From assembly GCA_916700875.1 (NCBI GenBank), contig CAKAKS010000068.1, positions 25,202,753-25,266,752 of the forward strand: 64,000 nt of DNA, given 5' to 3'. Source of the stretch: Sebastes aleutianus (lineage: Eukaryota > Chordata > Actinopteri > Perciformes > Sebastidae). The first letter of the stretch is position 1. Every line of letters starts with the position of its first letter. The position numbers and the translations under genes were made by a program. The notes below the pieces were generated by a model. It was not told where the DNA came from and did not search any database. It was given only the letters and a program-made list of their open reading frames with translations. Shown one piece after another: positions 11,761-24,650 of the stretch.

Positions 11761-13689
11761 TAATAATATTGATAAATAAAAAAAACATTTCAAGATGCAA
11801 CACCTACTGTAGGTTCTGCTGTTAGCTACAGCTGATTAAATATGTGGATATATTATTATTAAATTCAGTAATTTCCATCTTTTAAATTGGTTGAGCTCCT
11901 ATCTTTCCACATATCCTGTCAACCAAGTGCCCGGGGAATCAGTTTCTTTTAGCTGTCCACCGAGGAAACCATGGCGTGACGTGTAATGTCAGTGTGCAGA
12001 AGCAGGTTAGGAATAGACCAGCGTCCTCCCAACTGGGTTTCATAATGAGGTGCCTGAAGAGTTGGCAGGAGACAGGGGGGGTAATTTAGAGAGCATGAAA
12101 CGGAAGGACTTTCCCCCTGTGTTCACACAACACTCCTTAATCATTATTTTTCTTCACTGCTCTATTTTGACCTCCATCTCCCGTCTGTCTCTGTCTCAGA
12201 TTGCTCTATTGATCCAGTAGCCTGTCTGTCCTTGTCCTCAGTGAAGGACTCGAGGAGCACATGTTTGTTTCTGACAAGAAAATTGTTTCCCATGAGGTTC
12301 TTTCGTCCGATAGGGCAAACTGACCTGACCAGCTAACTGGTTACCACCACACTCATTTTTCCTACGGATTAAGGCTGTGGACTTGAGGCTATCCTGCAGT
12401 TGTTGCCGTTTAAATGCTGTTGCAGAACTTTCATTTGAGATTGATGGTCAAGAAAACAAAGTCATTAACAAGGAGGTCAGCCTACACTACAGCCTTTTTA
12501 AACATTTCTATTTTTATTAAAGCTTCCCTTCCAGGTCAGTTAAGATAAAGCAACCAGTTTACCATTCTGTGAGCTCTCTGCTGTCTGTTGTGCTTGTTAG
12601 TCCTGCAAAGACGTCTTGATTTACTGTCAAACACAGATAACAAACACCAAAATATGTGATCATCAGTTGGGTTATTTAAAAACGTGCTAATTATTCTGAG
12701 TGAAAGTGGAGACGAGGGTTTTTACACATCACTGGTTATTTTAAGATTAATTTAGTCAACTCTGCTATTGAAATTACATCCTGTAGATTCAAATGCATTG
12801 TGCACAATCACAGTAAGCAAAAGGTAACGTTTCATCATAGAACTGAATTAATTGTAATGTAAGACATTATAGATTAGATTACATGTTAAATGTTTGGACA
12901 ATATTGATGTCTGAAGGACAGATGTGCATGAACAGACATGGTCTTTATTTGTCCCATGTTAATGACTACAATTAAATGGTGGAGAGAGAGAGAGGTCGAT
13001 GTCTAAAGGGGCTGTTAATCATACTTGTAATTGGTCATGGATAATTGGACACGAACCTAGAGTCCTTTGAATGCATTGTATCACAGAAGGATAACCCATT
13101 GTAGCGTGCTACATAATAAGGAGTTAGCTTTTGATCTTTAATAAAGCTGTGTGTGGAGCAGGGCACTAATACAACCAGCGTCCGGGGGTTTGAATCTCAC
13201 TAGAGCCGCTGTATGTATTCACTCCTGCTATTGTAATGTGCTTTAGATAAGCTTCCACCAACTGCTCACATAACTGATCTGATTTGAGCTCAAGCTGTCA
13301 ACAGGGGGACTTAGAGAGTGGCCTGTGTAGCTGCTGGTATCTCAAAAAGTGACTTTACAGTAGGACTGTAACACTGGCAGACTCAATAAGAGTAAATCTT
13401 TCCAAGTATTGCATCGTATTTCATCAGTCAACAATGATGGATTGCGAGAGAGGCGTGTCTGCTCACAGTGTCTTGAATGAGATAACACAGCGTTACTTCA
13501 ATGTACCGTCCCTTAGGAAAGTTTTCTTAAAGTGGCCATTAAAACGCAGAAGTCATGCAGTACATAATTACATAATATATAGAGAAAAATAAACACAATC
13601 CTCCTTGAAATGGCAACTGTTAAAAATAAACCAAAGACTTATCACTGGGATGGTTTCTTTCAGTTAAACCAAAGAGCATGCTAGTACCG

Positions 13690-14075
13690 CTAGATGGTGC
13701 TGTGGTAGCGCTTTCGCCATTTTGGACTGAAAACGCCATTGAATCCATAGCCATGAATGTATAAAGACATGTATATAAATCAGAGGATCATTATTTTTTT
13801 TTAGGTGAATCAACTTCCCAGTACAAACACTTAAATAACCCTCATTCAGTAGGCAACATATTTTTGGCGTCATTGGGCAAAAATTCCTTAATAACCTTTC
13901 AGCATATTCAAGTGCTCTGAGAGAAAACTAGACTTCTGTACCTCCTCATGGCTCTGTTTTCAGGCTTTAAAAAATCTAGCCCTTACTTTTGTACGGCACT
14001 TTGTAGGTGGCCTTTTTTTTTATCAGGTAGTCGCTTTCAGTCCAAAATTGCGGAGGCGTAGCTCTGCTGCTGGGC
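13690..14075. mobile_element. MITE-like element with imperfect about 45-bp terminal inverted repeats
   Basis: The left end (GATGGTGCTGTGGTAGCGCT...CATTTTGGACTGAAA, 13690-13731) and right end (TTTCAGTCCAAAATTGCGGA...CTGCTGGGCGC, about 14033-14075) are inverted diverged copies. About 385 bp with no coding potential. Confidence 0.55.
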
Positions 14076-14260
14076 GCTGATGTTGCAATGGAACGAACAA
14101 TTGACTTTCACTTCTTAGCAATATACATTCTTTGGTTAAACCGACACACATAATTAGCAGGAGTGACATAAAGAGGGTTATGCGTCCAATAGCTCTCGTA
14201 GTACATTGGTCAAATAGCACTGGCCTGTACCTTTTGCAGTTACTCCTAACCTATTGAGGT

Positions 14261-14604
14261 TAGGGCTGGGCAATATGATGATATGTATCATCAAAACAAT
14301 ATAAAAATGTCTGTCGTATATATTTTTCATATCGTTTCTATTGCGATATAGGTTAGGCCTACATTTATTTATTTTTTCTCTATAATTCACCAAAGCTGTG
14401 AGAAAATACTCAGTACCTTTCATTTGTCAAGTATTTAATTCATACAGGAATATGCAGAAATAGGCTTTACCATGTGGTTATTTCATATAGACTATTTATT
14501 TATTGAATTACCAGAAAACATGCTATATCATGATATACAACATTGTCGAGATATGAAATAACTTATATCGGGATGTAAGATTTTGGCCATATCGCCCAGC
14601 CTTA
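14261..14604. mobile_element. hAT-like MITE with terminal inverted repeats and 8-bp target duplication
   Basis: The left terminus TAGGGCTGGGCAATATGATG and right terminus ATATCGCCCAGCCTTA are inverted copies. Flanking octamers ATTGAGGT (14253-14260) and GTTGAGGT (14605-14612) match at 7 of 8 positions. An 8-bp duplication is typical of hAT transposition. The element is 344 bp, AT-rich and without a transposase, so it is nonautonomous. Confidence 0.8.
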
Positions 14605-15099
14605 GTTGAGGTACAGTATTACACCCAGATAGTTGTTAACTGTTAATATAATAACTATTACATTACACTTGTGACAGATAATGTAGTCTTTCTACTGATT
14701 TCCACTATAAAAGGAGAATTTTTGTTTCCATAAAAACAGCAGAGAGGGACGTGGCTTTAAAGCAGATTGTCTTGTCATTTCCAGCTATTTATCTAGACAG
14801 ATGAAATTGTTTTTCAGTCCGGCTGTGACTGTGTATATTATTTTCTGACCAATGATGGAGACAAAAATGGGAGATTATTTGGAGATTATATTCTGAAACA
14901 GATTCTGACCTACAGGTTAATCCACAGTGTCTGACAAATGTCCTCAAAATGCAGCGCTCCTTCAAATATATATTTATATATTCATGACATTATAATTTCC
15001 CCACAAAAATATTAATTCACCTCCAGAGAGATTTGCAAGAAGAAACAGTAGCAGTACCATCTGCAGGACCCAGTTTTGCATCCAGGCTGTATTTTTTGA

Positions 15100-15400
15100 G
15101 AATATATTGGTCCAGTAGTCGGACTCACCAGATGTAGACTGTGGGTATAAGCCTGCCATTGGCTGCGTATTTCACTTGACATTCTCCTCCCCTTCTGCTA
15201 TCTGCGTTGTTTTGCGAGGGCAGCGCCACTGCATCCTGTGCTTAGCTTCGCCCAAGACGATTGTGATTGGTTTAAAGAAGTACATGTGTGGAGCCAGATC
15301 TTTCTTTATGTGGAAATAGGTCGTCTGACTATGTGGGGCTAGGTCCACAGTGACTCAATAGCATCATGCAGTTGAAGTTCCTGCAATTCTTTAGCCTGAG
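15100..15400 (+). repeat. Dispersed repeat, family E copy 1
   Basis: Motifs ATAAGCCTGCCATTGGCTGC, CATCCTGTGCTTAGC, GATTGTGATTGGTTTAAAG and GTGGAGCCAGATCTTTCTTT reappear in the reverse orientation at 57930-58720. Family unknown; the two copies define each other. Confidence 0.65.
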
Positions 15401-15992
15401 GTGCTCTGTTGGCTTATGATCTGTGCAGGCCATCGGGGTAGTCACGTGGTCCTGGAGCCATCCTGACATGATGACATGGTGTATTATCCTGCTAGAAGGA
15501 TAAAGACCAAAAAGGGTAGATTTCCCAGTTTTCAGTCACATGGCTTTGGGATCGATTGACCACTGCTTCTTCTTCATTTTCTTTTTGTCAGCTGACGGAG
15601 GTAGGGACTAACCAGCTGCTTTAACCCGTCTGCTTTTAGGTAAAAAAGGTTATGCAGTTAGAAATGCCACACTGAGCTGTTGCAGTATGTGAGGCTCCAT
15701 CCTCCTCCGACCTTTGTCATGCTATTTTACAATATTGCCACAGGTCTTTGGGTCTGTATGAATCTACATGTAAGATGTGAGTGGACCTGACAGGCCTTGA
15801 AAATAGCAACATATAAGCATCATTTCAGTATTTAGTTGATAAGATCACTTTAGAGAACCTCAACAAACAATCAAAGTCTGGTCTGATTAATCACCTTTGA
15901 GGGTCTTAGCTTTCATTAAATGTACACGTGCAAGTATCCTGGTTGCCTGAGACGTGTAGTTTAGCCTACCATATTATGTCCCTGGGCTGAAA

Positions 15993-16556
15993 CAATGGGC
16001 AACCTCAGCGTCTGAAAAATATAGTAATATAATAGCCAACAGGGGGCGACTCCTCTGGTTGCAAAAAGAAGTCTGATTGTATAGAAGTCTATGAGAAAAT
16101 GACCCTACTTCTCTCTTGATTTATTACCTCAGTAAACATTGTAAACATGAGTTTATGGTCTCAATCGCTAGTTTCAAGTCTTCTTCAATACAACATGATG
16201 TTCATTTAGTAAATTATGGTCTCATTTAGAGTCAAATAGACCATAAAGCAGGTTATGCTTTAGGGCGTGGCTACCTTGTGATAGACTGGTCTCTACAACG
16301 GCGTTGTCCGGTCTGGGAGTTGTCCGTGTTTTTGTCTTTCAAATTTAACCCTTTCACAATGTGTTTTCCTATTATGAAAGTTAATTGTAACATTTTGTAC
16401 ACCTACAAATGTCTTTTTCAGCGTTCGTTAGGACTAAGCTCCACCTTCTAGTGTCACTTCTGGTTGCAAAAACCAAGATGGCGACGGACAAAATGCCAAA
16501 CTCAAGGCTTCAAAACAGCCAATAGGTGATGTCATGGTGACTATGTCCACTTCTTA
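15993..16556 (-). repeat. Dispersed repeat, family A copy 1
   Basis: This is a near full-length copy (about 565 bp) of the commonest element in the window. Diagnostic blocks on the opposite strand are CATAGACTG, ACTAGCGATTGAGACCATAA, GACTTCTATACAATCAGACT and GAGTCGCCCCCTGCTGGCTA. Other copies lie at 39899, 46164, 52734, 58761 and 60565. No obvious terminal inverted repeat or coding capacity; class unresolved. Confidence 0.75.
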
Positions 16557-16557
16557 T

Positions 16558-16575
16558 TGTAATATAAATAATAAT

Positions 16576-16627
<52 letters not shown>

Positions 16628-16760
16628 TGTTTATTTAGTATAGCACTTTTCATAGAGCATAATTCACAAAGTGCTTTACAAGAATAGAAAATAAATAAAA
16701 ACAATAAAACCATAAAACAATCAATAAAACAGTTATTAGAAACAAAATTCAAAACTAGAC
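16558..16760 (-). mobile_element. LINE-like 3' tail with (TAA)n microsatellite
   Basis: About 18 TAA/AAT units (16569-16627) are followed by TTTAGTATAGCACTTTTCAT and CACAAAGTGCTTTACA, a signature of teleost LINE 3' ends in reverse orientation. The poly-isoleucine frame seen on the minus strand is a shadow of the repeat. Confidence 0.6.
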
Positions 16761-18535
16761 AGCTCAAAGTGACACCATGGCCAATTTAACTAAGGTCTGA
16801 ATCCTGCTGAGGGCCTTTTGTTGAATGTTGTTTCCTGTCTGTATCTCAGCTGTCTCTATCCAGTGAAGGAAAACTACCAAAAAATAATTATATAAATGGT
16901 TGGGATCGAATATTAATGGAACCTTTTCTGGTCAGGTTCAAGTTTCTAACGTCAGATGTGTGCTTTAATTAGCATCATCATCTACATATATGATATCTGA
17001 AAGCCTCGTTATCATATAATGCAGTTAAGATAAAAGAAAGGGACAAATCTTAGGTGAAAGAGTATAGTGCATCATGAAAAAGTACAGGATGCAGTCCCAT
17101 GAAAATATACCGTTAACCAGATAGTCGTCTGAAGAGGGATTTGCAACTGTGAAGGTGACGTCTCATTAGTGAGGGAGAAAACCAGGTAAAAATAGCACCA
17201 GGTTTCTGGGGTTGATTCACAATCACCAGGTCAGTGGAGCAGTAGTACTGCTGGGGGGGTAAGGTTTCTAGGACATTGTTCACATCTGAAGATAAAATGA
17301 GAAAATATACTATCTGAGATGACAGATAGAAGGAGGCAAAAAAATAAGTGGGATCATTTTGGGCTGCTTGTTCAGACATAAAATCAGTTTTCTTTATTTT
17401 CTTTATAGCTTTTCATTTGTTTTTCAAAGGTGATTGGTTTACTAAAGGATTCCTTCACCCCTCACATGATCATCCTGCAGCTTAAATGATTATGTTTACA
17501 CTATTTCAACATCTTCCTTAAGCACTCAGAATGTGACAGGAAGTTAAAAGTGAGCTGGATCACTGTTTTTTATCTGAGATGACATCCTCGTCATCCAGCC
17601 TGAGCCACAAAATAGTAGAAACCAGTGACTTCTCATCATCGTCATCTTCCTGTCCTGCAGGCTCGGAGACTTTATACAGCTCACTCATTACGTGCTGGAG
17701 CGGCTACAGCTGCAGCAACTGTCACCCCTGTATCTAGCTACGCTTAAAGCCACGGGTCATTGGTCATCAGCTGCTTCTGAACGTTAGCTACGCCCTCGAG
17801 ATATCCTTACTGATGAAAATGCCATGAGCCATTTGCAGAATTATTATTGCTCACTACCTAGCTGAGACAATACCGGTAGAAGCATCAGCGATTGCTGCTG
17901 GGCTCATTTCATACGTTTCACCTAGATTATTCTAGCCTAGTAATCCTTCTAAATAAAGTGGTTTAATTGTAATAAATAAATACTTTGCTATGAACTATAC
18001 CGTCAATTGTAACTGTGCTACCTGTATTGAGTTAACGCCATGTAGCCCCATACTGTGCAACCATTAGAACTGTAGGTATTAATGGAAAACACCATCTTAT
18101 GCACAAAAAAAAATAAAAGTAGCAGCTGTGGTAACAGTAAATAGTGTTGTAGTCATAAAGTATTAATGTAGCAAACACTGATAACAATGTGTATGCCCAT
18201 TAGCTTTGGCTATTGATCGTACTACAGTCCTAATAATACCATGTGATTCTTATCATATTGTATTATAAAACATGACTAATATACTGTATTGTACATATTG
18301 AATCATGTCTCTGTAGACGTCATCACTCTTGACAGGAACAGCTGATAACGGTGCCCTCTGTTGTTCTGTATCTCTATTCTCAGTAGAGCAGCTCAAGTGT
18401 GACGCTGCTGTCAGTTCACTGACAATAATAATAATAATGAACTATAAAGTTCAGAGTTGATACTCAGCTGTCAGATGACAAAAAACAAATGTGTTAACCC
18501 TACCCTACTGTAGATATACCGTAGTATTCACTATA

Positions 18536-18660
18536 TTTATGGAAATTCTTTATTAGGAATAACCTTGAGATGTGCCATCTCGTTTTCAAGGGTGTCCTCA
18601 ACCACAATAATACACAATTTAGAAAAAACATTTGACAAAATGAAAAAAAATATATAATTA
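18536..18660 (-). mobile_element. Possible LINE 3' terminal fragment
   Basis: TTATTAGGAATAACCTTGAG and GCCATCTCGTTTTCAAGGGT resemble a fish LINE 3' end read backward, with following A-rich sequence. Pattern-based and tentative. Confidence 0.35.
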
Positions 18661-18746
18661 GAAGATATAAATGTGACAAAAATCAAATAATAAGACATGC
18701 AAAATCAGGGTTTATACTCAAGCAGAGCATGAAAATGAATCATTCA

Positions 18747-19219
18747 TTTAAAGGATCAGTGTGTCACGGTTAGGGGGATCTACTGGCTGAAATAAAATAT
18801 AATATTATTAAGTATGTTTTCTTTAGTGTAGAATAACCTGATAATAAGAATCATTGTGTTTTCGTTACCTTAGAATGAGCCGTTTATATCTACACAGGGA
18901 GCGAGTCCTCTTCATGGAGTCCACCATGTTGCACTGCCATGTTTCAACTGTAGCCGAGAACGGACAAACCAAACTCTGTTTACTTTTCTTGCTTGGGCCG
19001 GAGTCGATAACATTCTCATTCCTCTCTCTCTTGCTTCACCACTCACTTCCCACTCTACGTACTGGCTCAGCTCCAGATGGCTCTAGAGAAGGCCATTCGC
19101 GTTTTCGTGTCGGCCACCGCTCTCCAACACGCTTGGCACACGCAAGAGACTTCATTTGGTTGCAATCTCCTCACCTAACGGCTAGATCCAGCCAGATCCT
19201 AAACACTTGACCTTTTAAA
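18747..19219. mobile_element. MITE-like element with about 40-bp inverted termini (TTTAAAGG type)
   Basis: The left end (TTTAAAGGATCAGTGTGTCA...GGGGGATCTA) and right end (TAGATCCAGCCAGATCCTAA...CCTTTTAAA) are imperfect inverted copies. 473 bp. The open frame at 18854-19210 lies wholly inside and has no recognisable domain. Confidence 0.65.
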
Positions 19220-20156
19220 GTTTCTAGAAAGTAGTAATGTTTATTGATAAATATGAATTTATCACCTGAGACAAAGTGTGGACCTTATGATGTAGAGATA
19301 CAAGACAGTTTAATCCAATTAAAATGTATTTTCAACCTGGGTATAATCTTAATCATTTTGGGCATTCTGACAAATGGATTCTTTGTAAATAATTTTTTTT
19401 TTTTTACATAAATCATTTCAAACATGTGTCTCAGAGTTCAACCGAAAAACACAGAAACTGATTAGCTATTGTAGCTAACTGCATTGGGATCTACTTCTGG
19501 GGCAACTTGCTGTCTTACCAAACCATAGTTATTAAAAAAAAACAACTCCAGAGTTTCCCACCATGGTTGCATGTAGTGTGATGTGGTACTTTGAAACTAG
19601 AGCTTGTTGTTGCACTGTACACAAAACAGAAAGAAGCTACGTAGATCTTCTGTTGCTTTATGAATGGCTTTTGATCTGTGAACTCTGTTAATAGTTATTA
19701 TTGGAGACAAGGAGAACAGCACAAAGGTGTACTTCATGTGAAAACATTAAAACCAGCTCCTCAGGCACCTGTCTGTGTTTCTGACAACATGGATGCAAAG
19801 ATGAAGTTTTAATCAGCTTCTAGAGTGACGGCAGGATTTTTCTTTCTTCTGCACTGTGAGAAGTTTTGATTTACTTCATTAACACTCAACTTCCTATCAC
19901 CTCACTGCATGAGGTTTAACGGTGGAAAAACGTTATTGTGCAAATGTCACAGAAATCAAGAGGCAAAATCCTGTATGTAGCCAACGGAGTGGGGAGATTT
20001 ACTGTTTGTAGGTGCTGATAAACTCTTTTTGAAAGCTTTTACCCTTTGTATGATGAAGTGAAAGTCTTTTGTTTAATTCCAGTGGAAGCATCAGTCATTT
20101 GTACGCACAGTAAGCTGTTGTTTTTGACAGAGAAATTCCTCACACTATGCTCGCAG

Positions 20157-20178
20157 GCACACACACACACACACACAC
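20157..20178. repeat. (CA)n microsatellite
   Basis: About eleven CA units with flanking GCACACAC. Confidence 0.9.
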
Positions 20179-20944
20179 GCTGATTAGATCAAATTCATGT
20201 TACAGTTACTGTGTGACAGGCCACTAATGACTAATGTAAATTTAATGAATCAAACCTAGCAGAATCATCTATCTTCCCGTCTGCAGGGACCGTGAGTCTA
20301 CAGTGTCAAACAAATCAAATAACGCAGGAAGAATGCATGAGATGGGAGGTTTCCATAGATACACTTATACGCATGAAAAGAACCAATATGAGCAGATTTG
20401 GTTTTTTTATTTTCAAGGAAATATGTTCAAGTGCATGCACGAGTGAATGAAGGCAGCGGCGTCTGAACCATGAAAATGTCAGTTTTCATAAGATCAAAGA
20501 TGATTAATTATTACCAATAACCTCATAGTGTGAAATTGATTTCTGTAGCTGTCCGGACATAAGCAAAGGAAACAGTATTACCTTCCTTTGCCTTCAAAAC
20601 AGTAGTGAAGTAGGGCAAAGATAATTTGATGGAATATATATCACTGTCTTCACATTATGTTGCTTTTACTGACTCTGAGGGGTAAATAAAATGCCCCATC
20701 CACCACCTCTGGAAGATTTATTCTGCTGTCTGCAGGACTGATATTCTTCTATGGGCAGAACAGATGGCATGCAATGAATTTTACTATCTCATTCTCAGTG
20801 CATGTGGAAATTTTCACCATTATACAGTTTCAGTGCATTTATCAACATATCATTATCCCCACAATGGTTGCTTTCTGTCCCAGAAATGGTCTACGGTATA
20901 TTCCTGCTGTGTTTACTCAGACTGTATGAATGAGTGCTGTTCTG

Positions 20945-21200
20945 TTGTGTCTCAGGCTACATCCACACTAATACAGTTTTGTTTTAAAATGCGTAACTTT
21001 TCCTACGTTTAAGCCTAGCGTCCACACTACTCCGACGTTTTAGACCCCTAAAATGGAAACGTTTGAAACCGCTGCTGACGCCGTTTTAGTTTGAAAACTC
21101 TGGATTGCGTTTAATGGCATGTGTCTAGGATCCGTCACTTCCATGCTTCCCATTCATTGTTTATGTAAGCAGTCGTGCAATGCATTTTGGTAGCGCAGCA
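20945..21200 (+). repeat. Probable dispersed DNA-transposon-derived repeat
   Basis: GGCTACATCCACACTAATAC, CCTAGCGTCCACACTACTCC and GACGTTTTAGACCCCTAAAA form a pattern seen in many teleost dispersed elements. No second copy lies in this window. Confidence 0.4.
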
Positions 21201-21917
21201 ATGGATTTCGAGAGACAAACCGTCATGTTGGCCGTTCCTCATTTGCACAAAGTTGAGTTCTAAGCTACTTTAAGCAAATCAGGGGCATCCGTTGCGATTC
21301 GCCGCCTCTGGAAACTCATGTTTTTAACTAACTGTTGTCAATCTAAAATAAAGACAAATTCAGCAACTGCATGGCTTATTTCTCGCCTAAAATGTTTTCA
21401 GAAACTATTTTCATAATATACAAGAAAAAAGTTTCCAAACGAGCCGCCATGTTGGTTCCAGTTTGAAAGCTGGGAGCAGCAGCCCACGAGTGAAAGTGTT
21501 TGTCCGATCAGGTGCCTAGTGCCCATTGGCAGCCCATAAGCGTCCAATGCTGGGAAGCAACGTGATCCCTCGCGTCCAAAATCGCCTCTCTTGACACACA
21601 CGCCTTTTCTGGACAGGCAGAAAACAATGACGCAGGCAGCCAAGTCCGCCTCTTGATAGGATCTTATCAGTCACGATGTGTTCTTCCCTGATTCGTCACG
21701 CCCCTATCACATGAAACTTTTTCGGAAGAAAACAAACAACATCAGCCATGATTACTGTGTGAATACCAGTGGTTAATTCAACATGGATAATGAATTACAG
21801 GTGTTGCTGATCTTGTTGTCTATGCTAGGGGCTGTTGTGCAGTTAAATTCTGCACTTTATAATGTTTCTACTGCCTGTAAGTGCCTTAAGTCGCTGTGAA
21901 ACAAAAACGCTTTTAAA

Positions 21918-22231
21918 GCTGCAACGATTAATCGATTACTTGTCAACTACTAAATTAATCGGCAACTATTTTGATAAACTATTAATCGTTTTGAGTGTTT
22001 TTTAAAGAAAAAACACTCAAAATTCTTTGATTCCAGCTTCTTAAATGTGAATATTTTCTGGTTTCTTTACTTCTCTATGACAGTAAACTGAATTTGAGGA
22101 CGTCATCTTGGGCTTTGGGAAACACTGATCAACAATTTTCACCATTGTCTTACATTTTATAGACCAAATGATTAATCGAGAAAATGATTGCCAGATTAAT
22201 CTTCAATGAAAACAATCGTTAGTTGCCTTGT
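21918..22231 (+). mobile_element. hAT-like MITE, family H copy 1
   Basis: The left end GCTGCAACGATTAATCGATTA and right end AACAATCGTTAGTTGC are imperfect inverted termini. The interior has GATTCCAGCTTCTTAAATGTG, CTATGACAGTAAACTGAA and GACGTCATCTTGGGCTTTGG, all present in reverse in the copy at 62780-63140. A diverged remnant lies near 44365-44455. Confidence 0.7.
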
Positions 22232-22437
22232 GTCTAAAGCACAAGGCAAGGTGCCTCTGTTGACTTTAAAACTCCCCTCCAAAACTTAAAAATAGCTCAA
22301 CTCTGTCTGGAGACCCTGGTGCTGTAATCTGTCTCAAATTTCTAGGCAAGACAAGTACACCTTCCAGTCATCCTTCAGGGATGACGTGAGCACCCAGAGG
22401 TGATGACATAGAGTTCACTGTCACCCTCCCAATCTGC

Positions 22438-22480
22438 CTCTCTACATCAGCTGGGAGGAGAGGAGAGGAGAGGAGAGAGG
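22438..22480. repeat. Purine-rich (GGAGA)n simple repeat
   Basis: GGGAGGAGAGGAGAGGAGAG runs of imperfect GGAGA units. Confidence 0.8.
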
Positions 22481-23394
22481 CGTGTCGTTGTGCAAGATCA
22501 GAAGAAAAATCCCCATATGTTAATATTATGATTTAAATTTTATTAACACTCACACAAACACAAGGAGGAGACTAGCAGAGCCTCGGGAGGACTGGTATTC
22601 TCTGTGGGCCCCTCGGATGACTTGGCAGGATCCTTTTTAGTAGTCATCTGGGTGGAAAATAAAACAAGCAGGCAAACAAACAAGCAACAGCAGTGAGTCT
22701 TTTATTTCCATGAGTCAATGACCTTCACTGGGAATATAAAGGTCGCTGTGCTGTCGCTTTTTAGGGAGGAAGACTATGGCAACAAACCTGCTTTGTATTG
22801 ATTTTTTAGCAGGAAGGTCAGACAAAAGCACAATAGTTATTGCACATTTTATGGAAATTAAGACTATAATGTAATGGATGCACTTTATTTGACTGTTTTG
22901 CACAATAGACCCTCTGGCTGTGGATATCAAGGAATCGAGTGAACTTGTCCTGGCCGTTTAATCCTCCCAGGATTACAAAGCTGATCTGCTGTGAAGATCA
23001 ATTCCCTGGGGTACAAAGGCCATCACTGACCTTGATATAAATACAGTCCAGTGACCCACCCTTGTGCAGTGACTTGATCCTGATTGTGACAGTTTAAATT
23101 CCTCTATCTTGTAAAGTGTAAAACCCCTTTTTCTAGATAAAGGTTATAGTCACGTATATGTTATTTAACTGCTGGTTCAAAGTTTTCCTGTGTACAAACC
23201 TGAAACACCTCTTTGTTATTAGAAAGGTAACCACCGTTGTAATTGTAATGCAAAGTGGAGCTCCTTATTATTCATATTCTTTTAAGACAATGCATGCGGC
23301 ATTATTAATAATCTTGGTATCTATCATTAAATAAAACCTGCAGGTATAAATACGATTTTTAAAAGTTCTTGTGCTGCTGTGGAAACAAGACAAG

Positions 23395-24650
23395 AGTCTA
23401 CAGCCATGCTAGCGGCTCTGTGCGGATGTACTATGCTTAAGCACAACTTTTTCCAATTAGCACTAAACACATAGTACAGCTGAGGTTGGTGGGAATGTCG
23501 TTAGTTTTGCAGGTATCTGATCATAAATTAATGTGTTGGACAAATTGAAATTTTGACCTGATGATGGCGCTACTATAAAAAGTTATGCAGTGTTTCCCAT
23601 TAATTACCTAGACTCTGGCGGCGGTTTTATTATGAACTGAAAATATTTTTACACCTTGCAGTCTGCCCGGGGGATTCAACTCGGCAGGTCAGGGATGGTG
23701 TGGGAGGATCTCCTCGTGGGACCTGTCCCTGGTGCTGGCTCTAGGTCGGCTTGGAAATGCTGGGGTGAAGGTGGCTCTGGTTGTGAGCTTCACAGCACCC
23801 CTCGCCCCGATCTTGCCGCTACCCCAGCTGTGGATTTTGTGCTTGCTGCACCCTCTGTCCCTGCGAGAAGGGTGGCCTGCTCTCGGCAAGACTATCGACT
23901 GGGGCAGACTGTCCTCAGTTCGTCAGGGGTCTGTGGCGATGTCGGCAACCCACCCGAACTCTTGAAAGGAGGACCCCGTCTCGTTTACCATGCTTTGTGG
24001 GTGTGGCTTCACCCATTCATATCTATACAACCAATGTGTTTATGATTAAATTGTGTACAAAAGTACATCATTGTTTACAAGAGCACCACGTTCTTCATAG
24101 ATCTAGCCTCTTAATTTTGCTCTCAAAGTGCACCAGATTGATTCATTTAACTTTAAAATGTACACATTTTTCTATAGATCCTAAAGGGTCCAAGGTCCAC
24201 CCATCACAGTCTTTAAAAATCCTGTTGGAATCACTTTTAAGGAATGACCGAAGTTATTTAAATTCACTCTGTGAGGGAAATAAATGTCTGAACCAAATTT
24301 CATGGCATTCCATTCAATAGCTGTCAAGACAATTCACTTGAAATCACAAATGTCAAACTCACGGAGGCGCAAGTAGAAAGGTCAGACATCACTAATGTCA
24401 TTAGGATTTACCGTCTGGGATTCATGAATGTCTGTACAAACATTTCTGCCAATTCATCTAGTCTTTTGACCTGCTGGTGATGCCACAGGAGATGAAAAGT
24501 CAGGGGATCACCAGAGTTAAACAGATTCATCCTCTGGGGATTGTGTACAAAATTGAATTGCAATCCATCCGATAGTTGTTGAGACATTTCTGTCTGAACC
24601 AAAGCGATGGACCGATGGACAGATTGCACCATCCATAAAGCTACGCCGCT
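23395..24650 (+). repeat. Dispersed teleost repeat (family J), apparently interrupted
   Basis: The left part (TTAGCACTAAACACATAGTA...GACCTGATGATGGCGCTACT, to about 23575) and right part (from about 24230: CTGAACCAAATTTCATGGCA, AAAGTCAGGGGATCACCAGA, CATCCTCTGGGGATT, CCATCCGATAGTTGTTGAGA, TACGCCGCTAGC) match the usual order of one well-known fish repeat, also seen at 56880-57190. About 650 bp between them (CAGTGTTTCCC motif and rRNA-like fragment) looks like an insertion. Confidence 0.6.
23656..23980 (+). pseudogene. 28S rRNA-like fragment (D2 region), diverged
   Basis: The GC-rich island starts GTCTGCCCGGGGGATTCAAC, continues TCGGCAGGTCAGGGATGGTG and GGGAGGATCTCCTCGTGGGA, and ends GCGATGTCGGCAACCCACCC followed by a mutated form of the CCCGTCTTGAAACACGGACC block. 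This order matches large-subunit rRNA from the D2 expansion segment to the conserved stem after it. The surrounding DNA is AT-rich and no other rRNA sequence is adjacent, so it is an isolated dispersed fragment, not a functional gene. It could be part of an rRNA-derived short interspersed element. The open frames across it are shadows. Identification is from remembered rRNA motifs and needs alignment. Confidence 0.7.

Noticed and set aside
18854..19210. 118-codon ORF
   Set aside because: Entirely inside a MITE-like element with inverted ends; no domain.
23656..24045. Overlapping ORFs of 129, 77 and 66 codons in a GC-rich island
   Set aside because: The nucleotide sequence matches 28S rRNA motifs, so the frames are incidental.
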